Under the pieces are notes generated by a model. The model ran no database searches. It was not told the DNA's origin and saw only the letters and a list, made by a program, of their open reading frames with translations. A stretch of DNA of 64,000 bases from assembly GCA_016703325.1 (NCBI GenBank), contig JADJCH010000067.1, positions 1-64,000 of the forward strand, in the 5' to 3' direction. How positions within the stretch are numbered: the first letter of the stretch is position 1; every line of letters starts with the position of its first letter. Positions 53,482 to 64,000 of this stretch are shown in pieces. The translations under genes and the position numbers were made by a program. Source of the stretch: Burkholderiales bacterium (GTDB lineage Bacteria; Pseudomonadota; Gammaproteobacteria; Burkholderiales; Burkholderiaceae_C).

Positions 53482-53964
53482 TCAGCCCTTCTTGCTGGCC
53501 CGTGCAAAGGCGTCCATGCCGCCCCGCGCCTTCCACTCGTTGAATCCGCCGTACATCAGCCGCACGTTCTCAAAGCCGTCCATGCGCAGCGCCATCGCCA
53601 CCTGGGCGGCGAAGGAACTGGTGTTGCAGTAGACGAGGAGGGTCTTGTCCCTGGGCAGCTTGGAGCGCTGAGCGAAGACCTGTCGCCATTCGATATGGAC
53701 TGCGCCGGGGATGTGTTCCTTGGCGAACTGGCTCGCGTCGCGCACGTCCAGCAGGTGGAACTTCTTGTAGTCCTCCGCCGGGATCTGCTCGGGCAGGAGG
53801 GTGCCGGCGTTGGCATCGGCAAAGTCGAAGTAGCCCTCCAGTGCGTTGATCGTGGCCTTGTCGGCCTGAGCCTGGGCTGCCAGCGGAACGAAGGCTGCGG
53901 TGGCGAGGGCGAGGGTCCATGCCGCATGGCGCAGGGTCCGGCGTGTGTTCAAGCGTGTCTCCAA
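53482..53964 (-). CDS. Secreted rhodanese-like protein
   Basis: A 160-residue protein with a signal peptide (WTLALATAAFVPLAAQAQAD). The rhodanese domain has FHLLDVRDASQFAKEHIPGA and the active-site Cys in TLLVYCNTSSFAAQVAMALR. It likely moves sulfane sulfur in the periplasm. It lies directly behind the MFS gene of the sulfur operon. Confidence 0.9.
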   Translation of the reverse strand: METRLNTRRTLRHAAWTLALATAAFVPLAAQAQADKATINALEGYFDFADANAGTLLPEQIPAEDYKKFHLLDVRDASQFAKEHIPGAVHIEWRQVFAQRSKLPRDKTLLVYCNTSSFAAQVAMALRMDGFENVRLMYGGFNEWKARGGMDAFARASKKG

Positions 53965-53991
53965 GGGTTGTGTGGGGGTTGAGTGAATGAT

Positions 53992-55269
53992 TCAGGGGGC
54001 GGGATGGAGCCGCGGGTGCGTCTCCTCGCCCCAGCGGAACAGCACGGCGCCCGAGACCAGCATGGCCACGGCGACGAACCAGAAGGCGGTTTCCAGACGG
54101 CCACCGAGCGCTGCAGCAACTCCCAGCCCGAGCGCACCGATGCCGTAGCCCAGGTCGCGCCAGAAACGGTAGATGCCGATCGCCGAGGCACGCCAGTTCG
54201 GGTGTGAGATGTCCGCCACGGCGGCGCTGAGGTTGGGGTAGAGCATGGCCATGCCCAGGCCCGCGGCGGCGGCCGACCCGCTCCACCAGGCCGCACCCGA
54301 GCCCAGCGGCATCAGCGCCACACCGGCACCGCAGATCCACATGCCCCAGGTGTTGAGCCCATGGCGCCCCAGCCGGTCCGACAGCCTGCCGGTGAAGAAC
54401 TGCGCCGCGCCCCAGGTGAAGCCGTAGACGCCGACGATCCAGCCGATGCCGGGCAGGTCCACGCCGCGCTGGTGCAGGTACACCGGCCAGAAGGCCCAGA
54501 CCAGCGCATCGACGAACTTTTCGACCAGGCCGGCCTGGCACAGCGCCGCCATGCGCCTGTCGCGCCAGCTCATCAGCGCGAACATCTCCCGCGTCGAGGG
54601 CTGCGCGCTCACGCCGCTGGGGTAACGCGGGCGCAGCGCGGTGGCCGACGCTGACGCATGGCGCTTGACCTCGTCGCGCGCCCAGGGCAGCGTCTCCGCG
54701 ACCGCCAGCCCCGACAGCAGCGTCGCCAGGCCGATCACCGCAGCGCCGAACCACAGCAGCCCCTCGCGCGGGCCAAGTGCTGCAGCGAGGTAGCCGGTGG
54801 CCACACCGGCCAGGGCCACGCCCACATAACCCGAGAACTCGTTGAGCCCGATCACCAGGCCGCGCTGGTCGGCGCGGGTGAAGTCGAGCTTGGCGGTCTG
54901 CGTCATCGACCAGGTCAGCCCCTGGTTGATGCCCAGCAGCACGGTGGCGAACACCACCCAGGACCAGCTCGGCGCGAAGTGGATCAACACCGGAATCGGC
55001 AGCGCCACGACCCAGCCGAGCAGCAGCACGCGTTTGCGCCCCAGGTGTTCGGCCAGGCGCCCCGCGACGAAGTTCATCGCCCCTTTGACGAAACCGAAGG
55101 CGACGACAAAGGCCACCAGCAGCATGAACGAACCCCGCGGCACGCCGAACTCAGCCTCGGCCAGCGCCGGCACGACGTTGCGCGTCATGCCGATGGTCAT
55201 GCCCACCAGCAGCACCTGCAGCAACTGCTGCAGGAACTGGGCGAGGTTGGCGCGGATGCCGAAGTGCAT
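53992..55269 (-). CDS. MFS transporter of the sulfur operon
   Basis: A 425-residue, roughly twelve-helix transporter from ATG 55269 (MHFGIRANLAQFLQQLLQVL). The MFS loop motif is visible as FVAGRLAEHLGRKRVLLLGW and again in the second half, FFTGRLSDRLGRHGLNTWGM. It lies five bases after the persulfide-dioxygenase-like gene. The substrate is unknown; context suggests a sulfur compound. Confidence 0.88.
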   Translation of the reverse strand: MHFGIRANLAQFLQQLLQVLLVGMTIGMTRNVVPALAEAEFGVPRGSFMLLVAFVVAFGFVKGAMNFVAGRLAEHLGRKRVLLLGWVVALPIPVLIHFAPSWSWVVFATVLLGINQGLTWSMTQTAKLDFTRADQRGLVIGLNEFSGYVGVALAGVATGYLAAALGPREGLLWFGAAVIGLATLLSGLAVAETLPWARDEVKRHASASATALRPRYPSGVSAQPSTREMFALMSWRDRRMAALCQAGLVEKFVDALVWAFWPVYLHQRGVDLPGIGWIVGVYGFTWGAAQFFTGRLSDRLGRHGLNTWGMWICGAGVALMPLGSGAAWWSGSAAAAGLGMAMLYPNLSAAVADISHPNWRASAIGIYRFWRDLGYGIGALGLGVAAALGGRLETAFWFVAVAMLVSGAVLFRWGEETHPRLHPAP

Positions 55270-55274
55270 GGCGG

Positions 55275-56030
55275 TCAGGCGAGCGCGTCGGTGGGCCGCC
55301 CGCCGCGCAGGTTGGCCTGGACGATGCGCGCCATGTCGGCGGGCGGCGGGGGGATCTCGGCCGTCAACGCCTCGATGAAGGCCGGTTTGTCCATCGCCAG
55401 CATCGGGTTGAAGCGCCTTTCGAAGCCGAGGGTCGACGCCGGTTTGCCCGACAGGCCCACCCCGCAGGCGCTGCCGGCCTGGTGGCCCGGGTAGACCTCC
55501 AGTTCCGCGGGCAGGCACAGCAGTTTGCTGTGCAGGGTGTCGTGCAGCTGGGCGGCCATCGTGTGTTCGTGACCGGCCAGGTCCGGACGGCCGACCGCGC
55601 CGACGAAGAGTGTGTCGCCGGTGATGACGAACCAGGGTTCGTCGCCGCGCCGCAGGTCACGCACGACCAGGCAGACGCTGTCGGGCGTGTGGCCTGGGGT
55701 GTGCAGCACGTCGATGACCACATTGCCGGCTTCGAGGCGCTGGCCGTCGGTCAGGGCGGCAAAGTCGAACTGCACCCGGCCGCGGTTGCTCTCGTGCAGG
55801 TGGTAGGCGGCGCCGGTGCGGCGCGCCAGTTCAGGGCCGCCCGAGTAGTGGTCGGCATGCACATGGGTGTCGATCACATGCACCAGGCGTGCACCGGCAC
55901 TGGCGGCCTCGGCGATGAACCAGCCCTCGTCACCGGCGACGACATCGACGGCGATGGCCATCTGGTGACCGGCGCAGCCAAAGAGATAGGACAGCGTCGC
56001 GTTCGCCGCGGCGCGTTGGCGAAAGAACAT
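55275..56030 (-). CDS. MBL-fold persulfide dioxygenase-like hydrolase
   Basis: ETHE1/Blh-type enzymes oxidise glutathione persulfide to sulfite. The 251-residue protein has the metal set HVIDTHVHADHYSGGPELAR, VLHTPGHTPDSVCLV, ITGDTLFVGAVGRPDLAG and LEVYPGHQAGSACGVGLSGK. These match the ETHE1 group well. It sits among rhodanese, DsrE and ArsR-rhodanese genes, supporting a role in sulfide/persulfide detoxification. Confidence 0.9.
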   Translation of the reverse strand: MFFRQRAAANATLSYLFGCAGHQMAIAVDVVAGDEGWFIAEAASAGARLVHVIDTHVHADHYSGGPELARRTGAAYHLHESNRGRVQFDFAALTDGQRLEAGNVVIDVLHTPGHTPDSVCLVVRDLRRGDEPWFVITGDTLFVGAVGRPDLAGHEHTMAAQLHDTLHSKLLCLPAELEVYPGHQAGSACGVGLSGKPASTLGFERRFNPMLAMDKPAFIEALTAEIPPPPADMARIVQANLRGGRPTDALA

Positions 56031-56059
56031 GGGGTCTCCTCGGTGGGTCGGGTTCAGGC

Positions 56060-57151
56060 TCAGGCTTGTTCGACCCAGCCGTCCACGGTGTCGGCACCGT
56101 CCAGCCAGCGCACGACTTCGGCGGCCATCGGGTGGTCCAGCGCGGCGTAGCGTGCCCGCAGCCGGGACCGATCGCTTTGCGAGCCCTCGCCCAGGGCGTC
56201 GAAGCCGCGGTCCTGCAGCGCATGCAGGTCCTCTTCCAGCATCGTGGCCAGGGGTTCGCCGGCCAGCGAGCGTGCGGCTTCGCGGAAGGCACTCCGGTAG
56301 GCGTAACCATCGCCTTCGCGGTAGCCGGCTGCCAGCGTGGCCGCCGGGATCAGGCTCAGGTGCGGCTGCAGGGCCGGGTTGATGGCATGGCCGGCGATGT
56401 GGTCGGCGATGCCGGGGCGCCGGCCGGTGAAGCCGCGCAGGTGCAGGTGGCGCGACATCAGCGGCCCGTCGTTGACCGGGTAGTTGTCCCAGAGCGTCGG
56501 TTTGCGACCGAGCGACTCGGCCACCCGCTTCAAGTGGCCGGGTGTGAACTCGCGTGCGCAGATCTCCTCGCCGGTCCAGTACACGCCGATGGCCGGGTCG
56601 AGCCGGCGCCCCAGGTCCTGCAGGTAGCCGCTCGGGCGCGGGCCGAACACGATGTCGAGCATGCGATCGTCGGAGTAATACGTCGGGCACATCAGCACCC
56701 GGCTGGCGCGGGTGTGGGCCTGCGCGGTGTGGGCGATCTCCGCTTCGCGGGCCGCCAGGTCGGGCAGATCGCCGTGGGTGTCGTCGAAAAGGATGGCCAG
56801 GTCGTCGATGCCGATGGCGTCGAGCGAGCGCACCTTGTCGACGAAGGCACGGCGGGCGTCGCCGCTGAAGTCGCGGTAGAGCTCGTAGGGGCTCAGGCCC
56901 ACGCCGAAACGCAGGCCGAGGCGGCGGCAGTGCGCCGACAGATCGGCCAGTTCGGCGAGTGCCGCATCCGGGTGCGGCTCCCGCCAGCGGCGCCGCAGGA
57001 AGGCATCGGCCTTCGGGGCGAAGTGGAAAAAGCCGTAGCCCAGCGCACGCAGCCGCGTCAGCACCTGCTTGCGGGCCTCATGCGGCCAGGGTCGGCCGAA
57101 GTAGCCTTCGATGAGGCCGAGTTCGGGTGTCATGAACCTGTGGCCCGCCAC
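56060..57151 (-). CDS. GH84-like (beta-N-acetylglucosaminidase/hyaluronidase domain) protein
   Basis: A 363-residue protein opening GHRFMTPELGLIEGYFGRPW, the GH84-type IEG-YGRPW signature. Two adjacent acidic residues occur in AIGIDDLAILFDDTHGDLPD, where the catalytic Asp pair is expected. Further features are VYWTGEEICAREFTPGHLKR and LWDNYPVNDGPLMSRHLHLR. It has no signal peptide, so it is cytoplasmic. Such an enzyme is unexpected inside a sulfur operon. It abuts the DsrE gene by one base. Confidence 0.85.
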   Translation of the reverse strand: MAGHRFMTPELGLIEGYFGRPWPHEARKQVLTRLRALGYGFFHFAPKADAFLRRRWREPHPDAALAELADLSAHCRRLGLRFGVGLSPYELYRDFSGDARRAFVDKVRSLDAIGIDDLAILFDDTHGDLPDLAAREAEIAHTAQAHTRASRVLMCPTYYSDDRMLDIVFGPRPSGYLQDLGRRLDPAIGVYWTGEEICAREFTPGHLKRVAESLGRKPTLWDNYPVNDGPLMSRHLHLRGFTGRRPGIADHIAGHAINPALQPHLSLIPAATLAAGYREGDGYAYRSAFREAARSLAGEPLATMLEEDLHALQDRGFDALGEGSQSDRSRLRARYAALDHPMAAEVVRWLDGADTVDGWVEQA

Positions 57152-57502
57152 TCAGAAGACCAGGACCTTGTCGGCCTCGGCCGTCCAGTCCGCCAGTTGC
57201 GCCAGGCTGCCGCGCCGGGCGCCTTCGATCAGCTCCTCGTCGCGCAGGCCGCGGGCATCCATGCAGGTGCCGCACAGGCCCACCTCCCCCTTGCGGATCA
57301 CCTTGCCGAGCATGAGCTGTACGTTGTAGTAGCCCTCCGGTACCTTCTGCCCGCTCTTGGCGCAGGTCACCGCGTCGGCCATCAGGAACAGGCGCACCGC
57401 CTGGCCCTCGCGAGAGGCCAGCGCACCGGCCAGCCGGAGGGCGTTGTAGGCCCGTTCATTGCCGTAGGGCGCATCGTTGACGATGAAAAGGGTGAAGGTC
57501 AT
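57152..57502 (-). CDS. DsrE-family protein
   Basis: A 116-residue protein from ATG 57502 (MTFTLFIVNDAPYGNERAYN). The DsrE fold ends with conserved Cys residues in EVGLCGTCMDARGLRDEELI. Such proteins carry sulfane sulfur between partners. It is between the ArsR-rhodanese regulator and the GH84-like gene in one transcription direction. Confidence 0.9.
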   Translation of the reverse strand: MTFTLFIVNDAPYGNERAYNALRLAGALASREGQAVRLFLMADAVTCAKSGQKVPEGYYNVQLMLGKVIRKGEVGLCGTCMDARGLRDEELIEGARRGSLAQLADWTAEADKVLVF

Positions 57503-57532
57503 GGTGATCCTCCAGGTTGGGAAAACACAACT

Positions 57533-58195
57533 TCAGCGCCGGGTCACGGGCAGGCCCGCGGCCTGCCATTCGCTGACTCCGTCGGAGGTCTTGCGGGCGC
57601 GGTAGCCCTGCTCGCGCAGCAGCTTCACGGCCTCGTCGGACATCAGGCAGAACGGGCCGCGGCAGTAGGCGACGATCTCCACGTCACGCGGCAACTCGGC
57701 CAGGCGCTGCGCCAACTCCGGCAGCGGCAGTGAGCGGGCGTAGGGCAGGTGTGCGGTGTCGAACTCCTCGCTCGGGCGCACGTCCAGCACCACCACCTCA
57801 CCGCGCTGGGCCTGCGCCAGCAGTTCCGAGCGGCCCAGCCGCGCCAGCCGGTCCGGTTCGGACACCATCTGCTGCAGCGCCAGCTGCAGCTCGACCAGGT
57901 GCTCTTCGGCCACCTGGCGCAGCACCACACCGAGCTGGGCGACATCCGGCCCGCTGAGCCGGTAGATCATGCGCTGGCCTTCGCGCCTGACCTGCACCAG
58001 CCGGGCTTCCTTCAGTGCCTTGAGGTGGGCACTGGCGAGTTTGATGTCGATGCCCACCGCAGCGGCCACGGCATCGACGGCCTTGTCACCCTGTGCCAGC
58101 ATCTCCAGGATCTCCAGCCGCTTCGGGCTGGCCAGGGCCTTGCCGACGCGGGCCACCTGTTCGTACAGCAGATCCTTGAGGGTGCGGGCTTCCAT
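57533..58195 (-). CDS. ArsR-type HTH fused to rhodanese, sulfur-responsive regulator
   Basis: A 220-residue fusion. The ArsR-type winged HTH is residues about 1-100 (ASPKRLEILEMLAQGDKAVD, IDIKLASAHLKALKEARLVQ). A rhodanese domain follows, with VVVLDVRPSEEFDTAHLPYA and active-site Cys in VEIVAYCRGPFCLMSDEAVK. Fusing a sulfur-transfer domain to an ArsR repressor suggests direct sensing of reactive sulfur. It heads the operon and lies 85 bases from the divergent cysteine desulfurase. Confidence 0.93.
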   Translation of the reverse strand: MEARTLKDLLYEQVARVGKALASPKRLEILEMLAQGDKAVDAVAAAVGIDIKLASAHLKALKEARLVQVRREGQRMIYRLSGPDVAQLGVVLRQVAEEHLVELQLALQQMVSEPDRLARLGRSELLAQAQRGEVVVLDVRPSEEFDTAHLPYARSLPLPELAQRLAELPRDVEIVAYCRGPFCLMSDEAVKLLREQGYRARKTSDGVSEWQAAGLPVTRR

Positions 58196-58201
58196 GCTGT
58201 T

Positions 58202-58236
58202 ATTCTAAGAATCGTTGGAATAAGTGCAAGCTTATT
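58202..58236. promoter_or_regulatory. Palindromic operators between ArsR-rhodanese and cysteine desulfurase
   Basis: ATTCTAAGAAT (58202-58212) is a perfect 5-1-5 inverted repeat. AATAAG-N6-CTTATT (58219-58236) is a second. Both lie in the shared divergent promoter and are AT-rich, as ArsR-family operators often are. Confidence 0.65.
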
Positions 58237-58280
58237 TTTAACCGACACCCACCTGGCTGAACGTCGAAGGGCTACCCACC

Positions 58281-59429
58281 ATGACCGATCCGATCTACCT
58301 CGATCACAACGCCACCACACCGGTGGCCCCGGAAGTTTTTGCCGCGATGCGGCCCTGGCTGGAGCTGCACTTCGGCAATCCGTCGAGCAGCCATGTCCAT
58401 GGGCGTCGCGCAGCGCAGGCGGTGCAGCAGGCACGGCAGCAGGTGGCCGGGCTGATCGGGGCGCAGCCGCAGGAGATCGTGTTCACCGGTTGTGCCACCG
58501 AAGCGAACAACCTGGCCCTGCTCGGGGTGGCGCGGGCCTTGCCGCCGGGCCGGCGGCACCTGGTGATCAGCAGCGTCGAGCACCCGGCGGTGGCAGCGCC
58601 AGCGGCAGTGTTGCGTGAGCAGGGCTGGGAGCTTTCGGTGGTTCCGGTGGACGAACACGGTCGGGTCAGCGCCGTGGCGGTCGCTCAGGCCCTGCGGCCC
58701 GACACCGCGCTGGTCTCGGTGATGCATGCCAACAACGAGGTGGGCAGCCTGCAGCCGATCGAGGAGATCGCCGCGTGGACCCGGCCACGGGGTGTGCTGC
58801 TGCACAGCGATGCGGCGCAGTCGGTGGGCAAGCTGGCGCTGCAGGTCGATGCCCTCGGTGTGGACCTGCTGACCCTGGCCGGCCACAAGTTCAGTGCACC
58901 CAAGGGCATCGGCGCGTTGTATGTGCGCAGCGGCACGGCAATCCGCTGCGTGCTCCACGGTGCCGACCAGGAGCAGGGCCTGCGGCCGGGCACCGAAAAC
59001 GTCGCATTGATTGTCGCCCTGGGGGCTGCGGCGGAGCTGGCCGCCCGGGAGTTGCCTGCGTTGTCCGACCGCCTGCGCCGGCTGCGCGACCGCCTGCATG
59101 AGCGCCTTGCCGCCGCCGTGCCCGGCCTGCTGCTCAACGGCCATCCGCAGCAGCGGCTGCCGAACACGCTGCACGTCTCCTTCCCCGGGGTCAGCGGGCG
59201 CGGCCTGCTGGCCGCAGCGGACACGGTGGCCGCGTCGCTGGGCTCGGCCTGCCACTCCGAGCAGGATGCCGTCAGCGGCGTGCTGGCCGCGATGGGCGTC
59301 GGTGCGGCGCGCGCCAGCGCTGCGGTGCGGCTGTCGGTCGGCCGTGCGACGCTGGAGGATGAGGTCGATCGCGCGGCCGCGGCGCTGGTGGCGGCTTGGC
59401 AGTCGTTGCAGTTGGTGCCGCTGAACTGA
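58281..59429 (+). CDS. Cysteine desulfurase (NifS/IscS-like)
   Basis: A PLP enzyme that takes sulfur from cysteine as protein-bound persulfide. The 382-residue protein starts MTDPIYLDHNATTPVAPEVF. The PLP Lys is in LLTLAGHKFSAPKGIGALYV, and the substrate His region is in VISSVEHPAVAAPA. The active Cys loop is SLGSACHSEQDAVSGVLAAM. No iscU or nifU follows, so it probably serves sulfur transfer linked to the divergent operon. Confidence 0.93.
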   Translation: MTDPIYLDHNATTPVAPEVFAAMRPWLELHFGNPSSSHVHGRRAAQAVQQARQQVAGLIGAQPQEIVFTGCATEANNLALLGVARALPPGRRHLVISSVEHPAVAAPAAVLREQGWELSVVPVDEHGRVSAVAVAQALRPDTALVSVMHANNEVGSLQPIEEIAAWTRPRGVLLHSDAAQSVGKLALQVDALGVDLLTLAGHKFSAPKGIGALYVRSGTAIRCVLHGADQEQGLRPGTENVALIVALGAAAELAARELPALSDRLRRLRDRLHERLAAAVPGLLLNGHPQQRLPNTLHVSFPGVSGRGLLAAADTVAASLGSACHSEQDAVSGVLAAMGVGAARASAAVRLSVGRATLEDEVDRAAAALVAAWQSLQLVPLN

Positions 59430-59575
59430 GCTGCATGACCGTCCATTCCTTGTCCCGTGCCGGACAAGGGCTGCTGCAAACGGCTCTTTCACAGCGCTGT
59501 GACAGAATTTTGAGGTTGTCGGGACGCAGGTCTGTTGCCCGGTTGCCGATTGACCTTCTCTGCCGTCCGACGCCC

Positions 59576-62035
<2,460 letters not shown>

Positions 62036-62189
62036 ACTTGCGAGCTGCGCTGCCGGACAATGCGCCATGCTCGAAGTTGAAGAGGTCAACCAGGACGCCG
62101 CCCGTTCGTTCGGGAGCCGGATCAGGCCATGATCCGTGTGACCCGCGTGTGCCTCGATTCGAGGGTACTCCTGAAGAGGGCCGTCCGCC

Positions 62190-63410
62190 ATGCCGACTGC
62201 TGAAGTTGTTCTGTCCCTGTTGCAGGACCTGGAGTCCGACCGCATCGAGCGCACGGTGTCCACCCACAACACCGACAAGTTCGCCCAGGCCATTTGTGCC
62301 TTCGCCAACGATCTGCCCGGGCATCGGCAGCCCGGTTACCTGCTGATCGGTGTGGACGATTTGGGCCGGCCCAGCGGACTGCAGGTGACCGATCAGCTGC
62401 TCCAGAACCTGGGCGCCCTGCGCTCCGATGGCAACGTGCAGCCGCTGCCGGTGCTGCACGTCAGTCGTTGTGCACTCCCGGGGGGGGACGTGGCCGTGGT
62501 CGAGGTGCATCCCTCCGACCTGCCGCCGGTGCGTTACAAGGGCCAGGTATGGATACGCGTCGGCCCTCGCAAGGCCATTGCCAGCGAGCAGGAAGAGCGG
62601 ATGCTGCTGGAGCGCAGGGTGGCCATGGCGCGCAGCTTCGACGCCCAGCCCTGCGTCACCGCCACACTGGACGACCTGGACCTGGACCGATTCCTGATCG
62701 GCTACCGGCGCCGCGTCATCGCCGAAGACGTGATTGCCGCCAACGGTCGCAGCGTCGAGCAGCAACTGGCCGGCCTGCGCTTCTACGACCCGCGACGGGC
62801 CTGCCCCAGCCATGCCGGGGTGCTGCTGTTCGGTCATCGGCCGGTGCAGCACCTGCCGGGTGCCTATGTCCAGTTCCTGCGCCTGGCCGGCGAAGACCCG
62901 ACCAGTGAAGTGATCGACGCCAAGGAGGTGAAAGGCGACTTGATGACCGTGCTGCAGACGCTGGACCTGCTGATCGACGCCCATCTGCGGCAACGCCCGG
63001 TGTTCGTTTCCACCCTGCGTGAGCAGATCGAGTCCGACTACCCCAAGGCCGCCGTGCGCGAACTGCTGCTCAATGCGGTCATGCACCGCGACTACCAGAG
63101 TCACACGCCGGTGCGCTTCTACTGGTATGCGCAGCACATCCAGATCGACAACCCCGGCGGCCTGTACGGTGAAGCCGTGGGCCACTTCCCGCAGCGCAAC
63201 GACTATCGCAACCCGGTGGTGGCCGAAGCCATGCGTGCCTTGGGCTACGTCAACCGCTATGGACAGGGCGTGCTGCGCGCACAGCGCGCACTCAGCGACA
63301 ACGGCAACCGGCCGGCCGAGTTCACGGCGGATGCACGTTGGTTCTCGGTGCGCATCCCGGCCCGCACCGCCGCGTCTGCTGCCGGCTCGGCAACCTCCGC
63401 GGCGCCCTGA
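62190..63410 (+). CDS. AlbA_2 / RecG-like ATP-binding protein
   Basis: A 406-residue protein of the AlbA_2-HATPase group, often annotated as a putative transcriptional regulator or RecG-like protein. The N-terminal AlbA_2 region includes FANDLPGHRQPGYLLIGVDD and RYKGQVWIRVGPRKAIASEQ. The C-terminal ATP-binding fold has AAVRELLLNAVMHRDYQSHT (N box) and IQIDNPGGLYGEAVG (G box). The role is unknown; some relatives are linked to defence or stress. Confidence 0.85.
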   Translation: MPTAEVVLSLLQDLESDRIERTVSTHNTDKFAQAICAFANDLPGHRQPGYLLIGVDDLGRPSGLQVTDQLLQNLGALRSDGNVQPLPVLHVSRCALPGGDVAVVEVHPSDLPPVRYKGQVWIRVGPRKAIASEQEERMLLERRVAMARSFDAQPCVTATLDDLDLDRFLIGYRRRVIAEDVIAANGRSVEQQLAGLRFYDPRRACPSHAGVLLFGHRPVQHLPGAYVQFLRLAGEDPTSEVIDAKEVKGDLMTVLQTLDLLIDAHLRQRPVFVSTLREQIESDYPKAAVRELLLNAVMHRDYQSHTPVRFYWYAQHIQIDNPGGLYGEAVGHFPQRNDYRNPVVAEAMRALGYVNRYGQGVLRAQRALSDNGNRPAEFTADARWFSVRIPARTAASAAGSATSAAP

Positions 63411-63427
63411 CGGCATCGCTTGGGGTG

Positions 63428-64000
63428 TCAGGCCGCCGTGCCGGCCACTCGCTTGCGCGCCATCAGCACCACCAGCAGTGCCATGCCTGCCCCCATCACC
63501 GCTGCGGTGAGCAGCAGCGCGCCCCGGTAGCTGCCGCTGGCCTGGGCCATCTGGCCGGCCAGTGCGGGGGCCAGCACCTGCGCCACGCCGTAGCTCAGCG
63601 TCAAGCGGGCCATCGCCTTGGCCGGGTTGGCCGGGAAAGCCCGGCCCACCAGCGCCAGCGTCAGGCTGACGATGCCGATGAAGCTGGCGCCGTACAGCAG
63701 CGCGGCGAGCAGGAACCAGGCTCGGCGTGTCGCTGAACGCCGGCAGCAGCACCGACAGCGACCTCGCGCCGAAGGCCCAGAGCAGGGCCGGCAGGTCGCC
63801 GATGCGCCGGGCGATGTGGTCCCAGGCCAGCACGGCGGGCACCGCCGCCAGCCCCACCATCACCCAGGCCAGGCCGCCGGTGTGCGCCAGCGCACTCTGC
63901 CGGGCCGCAATGGCGACCGTGAAGGTGGCACTGATCACGAAGCCGAAGCCGGCGCAAAAGTACATCGCCAGCATCAGGCGCATCCAGGCTGCAGGTGGGG
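63428..64000 (-). pseudogene. YbfB/YjiJ-like MFS transporter, partial and frameshifted
   Basis: The 5' end lies beyond the window. The upstream frame shows MRLMLAMYFCAGFGFVISAT and GLAWVMVGLAAVPAVLAWDH. The downstream frame shows LLAALLYGASFIGIVSLTLA then VGRAFPANPAKAMARLTLSY and a final helix pair to 63428. The two are joined by a one-base shift near 63718. Both parts fit one transporter, so this is either a recent frameshift or a sequencing error. Confidence 0.75.

Noticed and set aside
59490..59501. CACAGCGCTGTG palindrome before ygiQ as an operator
   Set aside because: It is a perfect 12-bp palindrome, but in DNA this GC-rich a single short palindrome is weak evidence and no regulator is adjacent.

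Overview
The window is GC-rich throughout. It carries gene families typical of Betaproteobacteria of the Burkholderiales/Rhodocyclales kind: NnrS, YgiQ, EtfAB, a persulfide-handling operon, and ParM/RadC-type integrative-element genes. That placement is inference; no rRNA or other clean taxonomic marker is present. About 46 kb of mobile, partly decayed DNA (1-46163) lies next to an orderly chromosomal stretch (46164-64000). The junction is a tyrosine integrase followed by the 3' half of a tRNA-Arg(TCT) gene, the usual scar of a tRNA-integrating element.

Layout. 1-2168: decayed, truncated recombinase-in-trio (RIT) element. 2169-5750: decayed IS21-like element with about 50-bp terminal inverted repeats. 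5811-8873: catabolic cluster (iclR, SDR, fumarylacetoacetase) in which each gene is frameshifted. 9560-12443: etfBA, with etfB cut by an IS5-family insertion (9868-11050, CTAA target duplication). 12444-16911: gene fragments and small hypothetical genes of an old integrative element, including a RadC-like gene. 17325-20871: near-intact RIT element with three tyrosine recombinases and matched ends, inserted at the 3' end of a fourth recombinase gene (20802-22001). About 22160-26345: Mu/Tn7-like transposition module (zinc-ribbon/HTH protein, DDE transposase, AAA ATPase, small protein) with repeated end motifs and a SEC-C protein as passenger. 26605-38785: complete type I-E CRISPR-Cas locus (cas3, a small membrane-protein ORF, cas8e, cas11, cas7e, cas5e, cas6e, cas1e, cas2e, leader, 48 repeats). 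The far end of the array is cut inside a repeat by the same IS end seen at 2169. 40202-42382: ParM-like operon ending in a Cas4-like nuclease split over two overlapping genes. 42452-44009: hipBA toxin-antitoxin, followed by a decayed copy of the Cas4-like 3' end. 44420-46163: integrase and att site.

The right-hand third looks like stable chromosome. It has a secreted metallo-hydrolase cluster, an OmpR/EnvZ-type two-component pair, NnrS, small conserved proteins, a TonB-like protein, and a sulfur operon (rhodanese, MFS transporter, persulfide-dioxygenase-like hydrolase, GH84-like enzyme, DsrE protein, ArsR-rhodanese regulator). The sulfur operon is divergent from a cysteine desulfurase. YgiQ, an AlbA_2/RecG-like ATP-binding protein and a truncated MFS gene follow.

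The working systems are the I-E defence locus and the sulfur operon. The I-E leader has a perfect IHF consensus 8 bp before the first repeat, and adaptation, processing and interference genes are all present. The left side records repeated mobile-element insertion, deletion and decay. The least familiar items are the small coupled ORF between cas3 and cas8e, the split Cas4-like nuclease in the ParM operon, the RIT insertion that preserves a catalytic-tyrosine codon, and the multi-site ends of the Mu/Tn7-like transposon beside the CRISPR locus.
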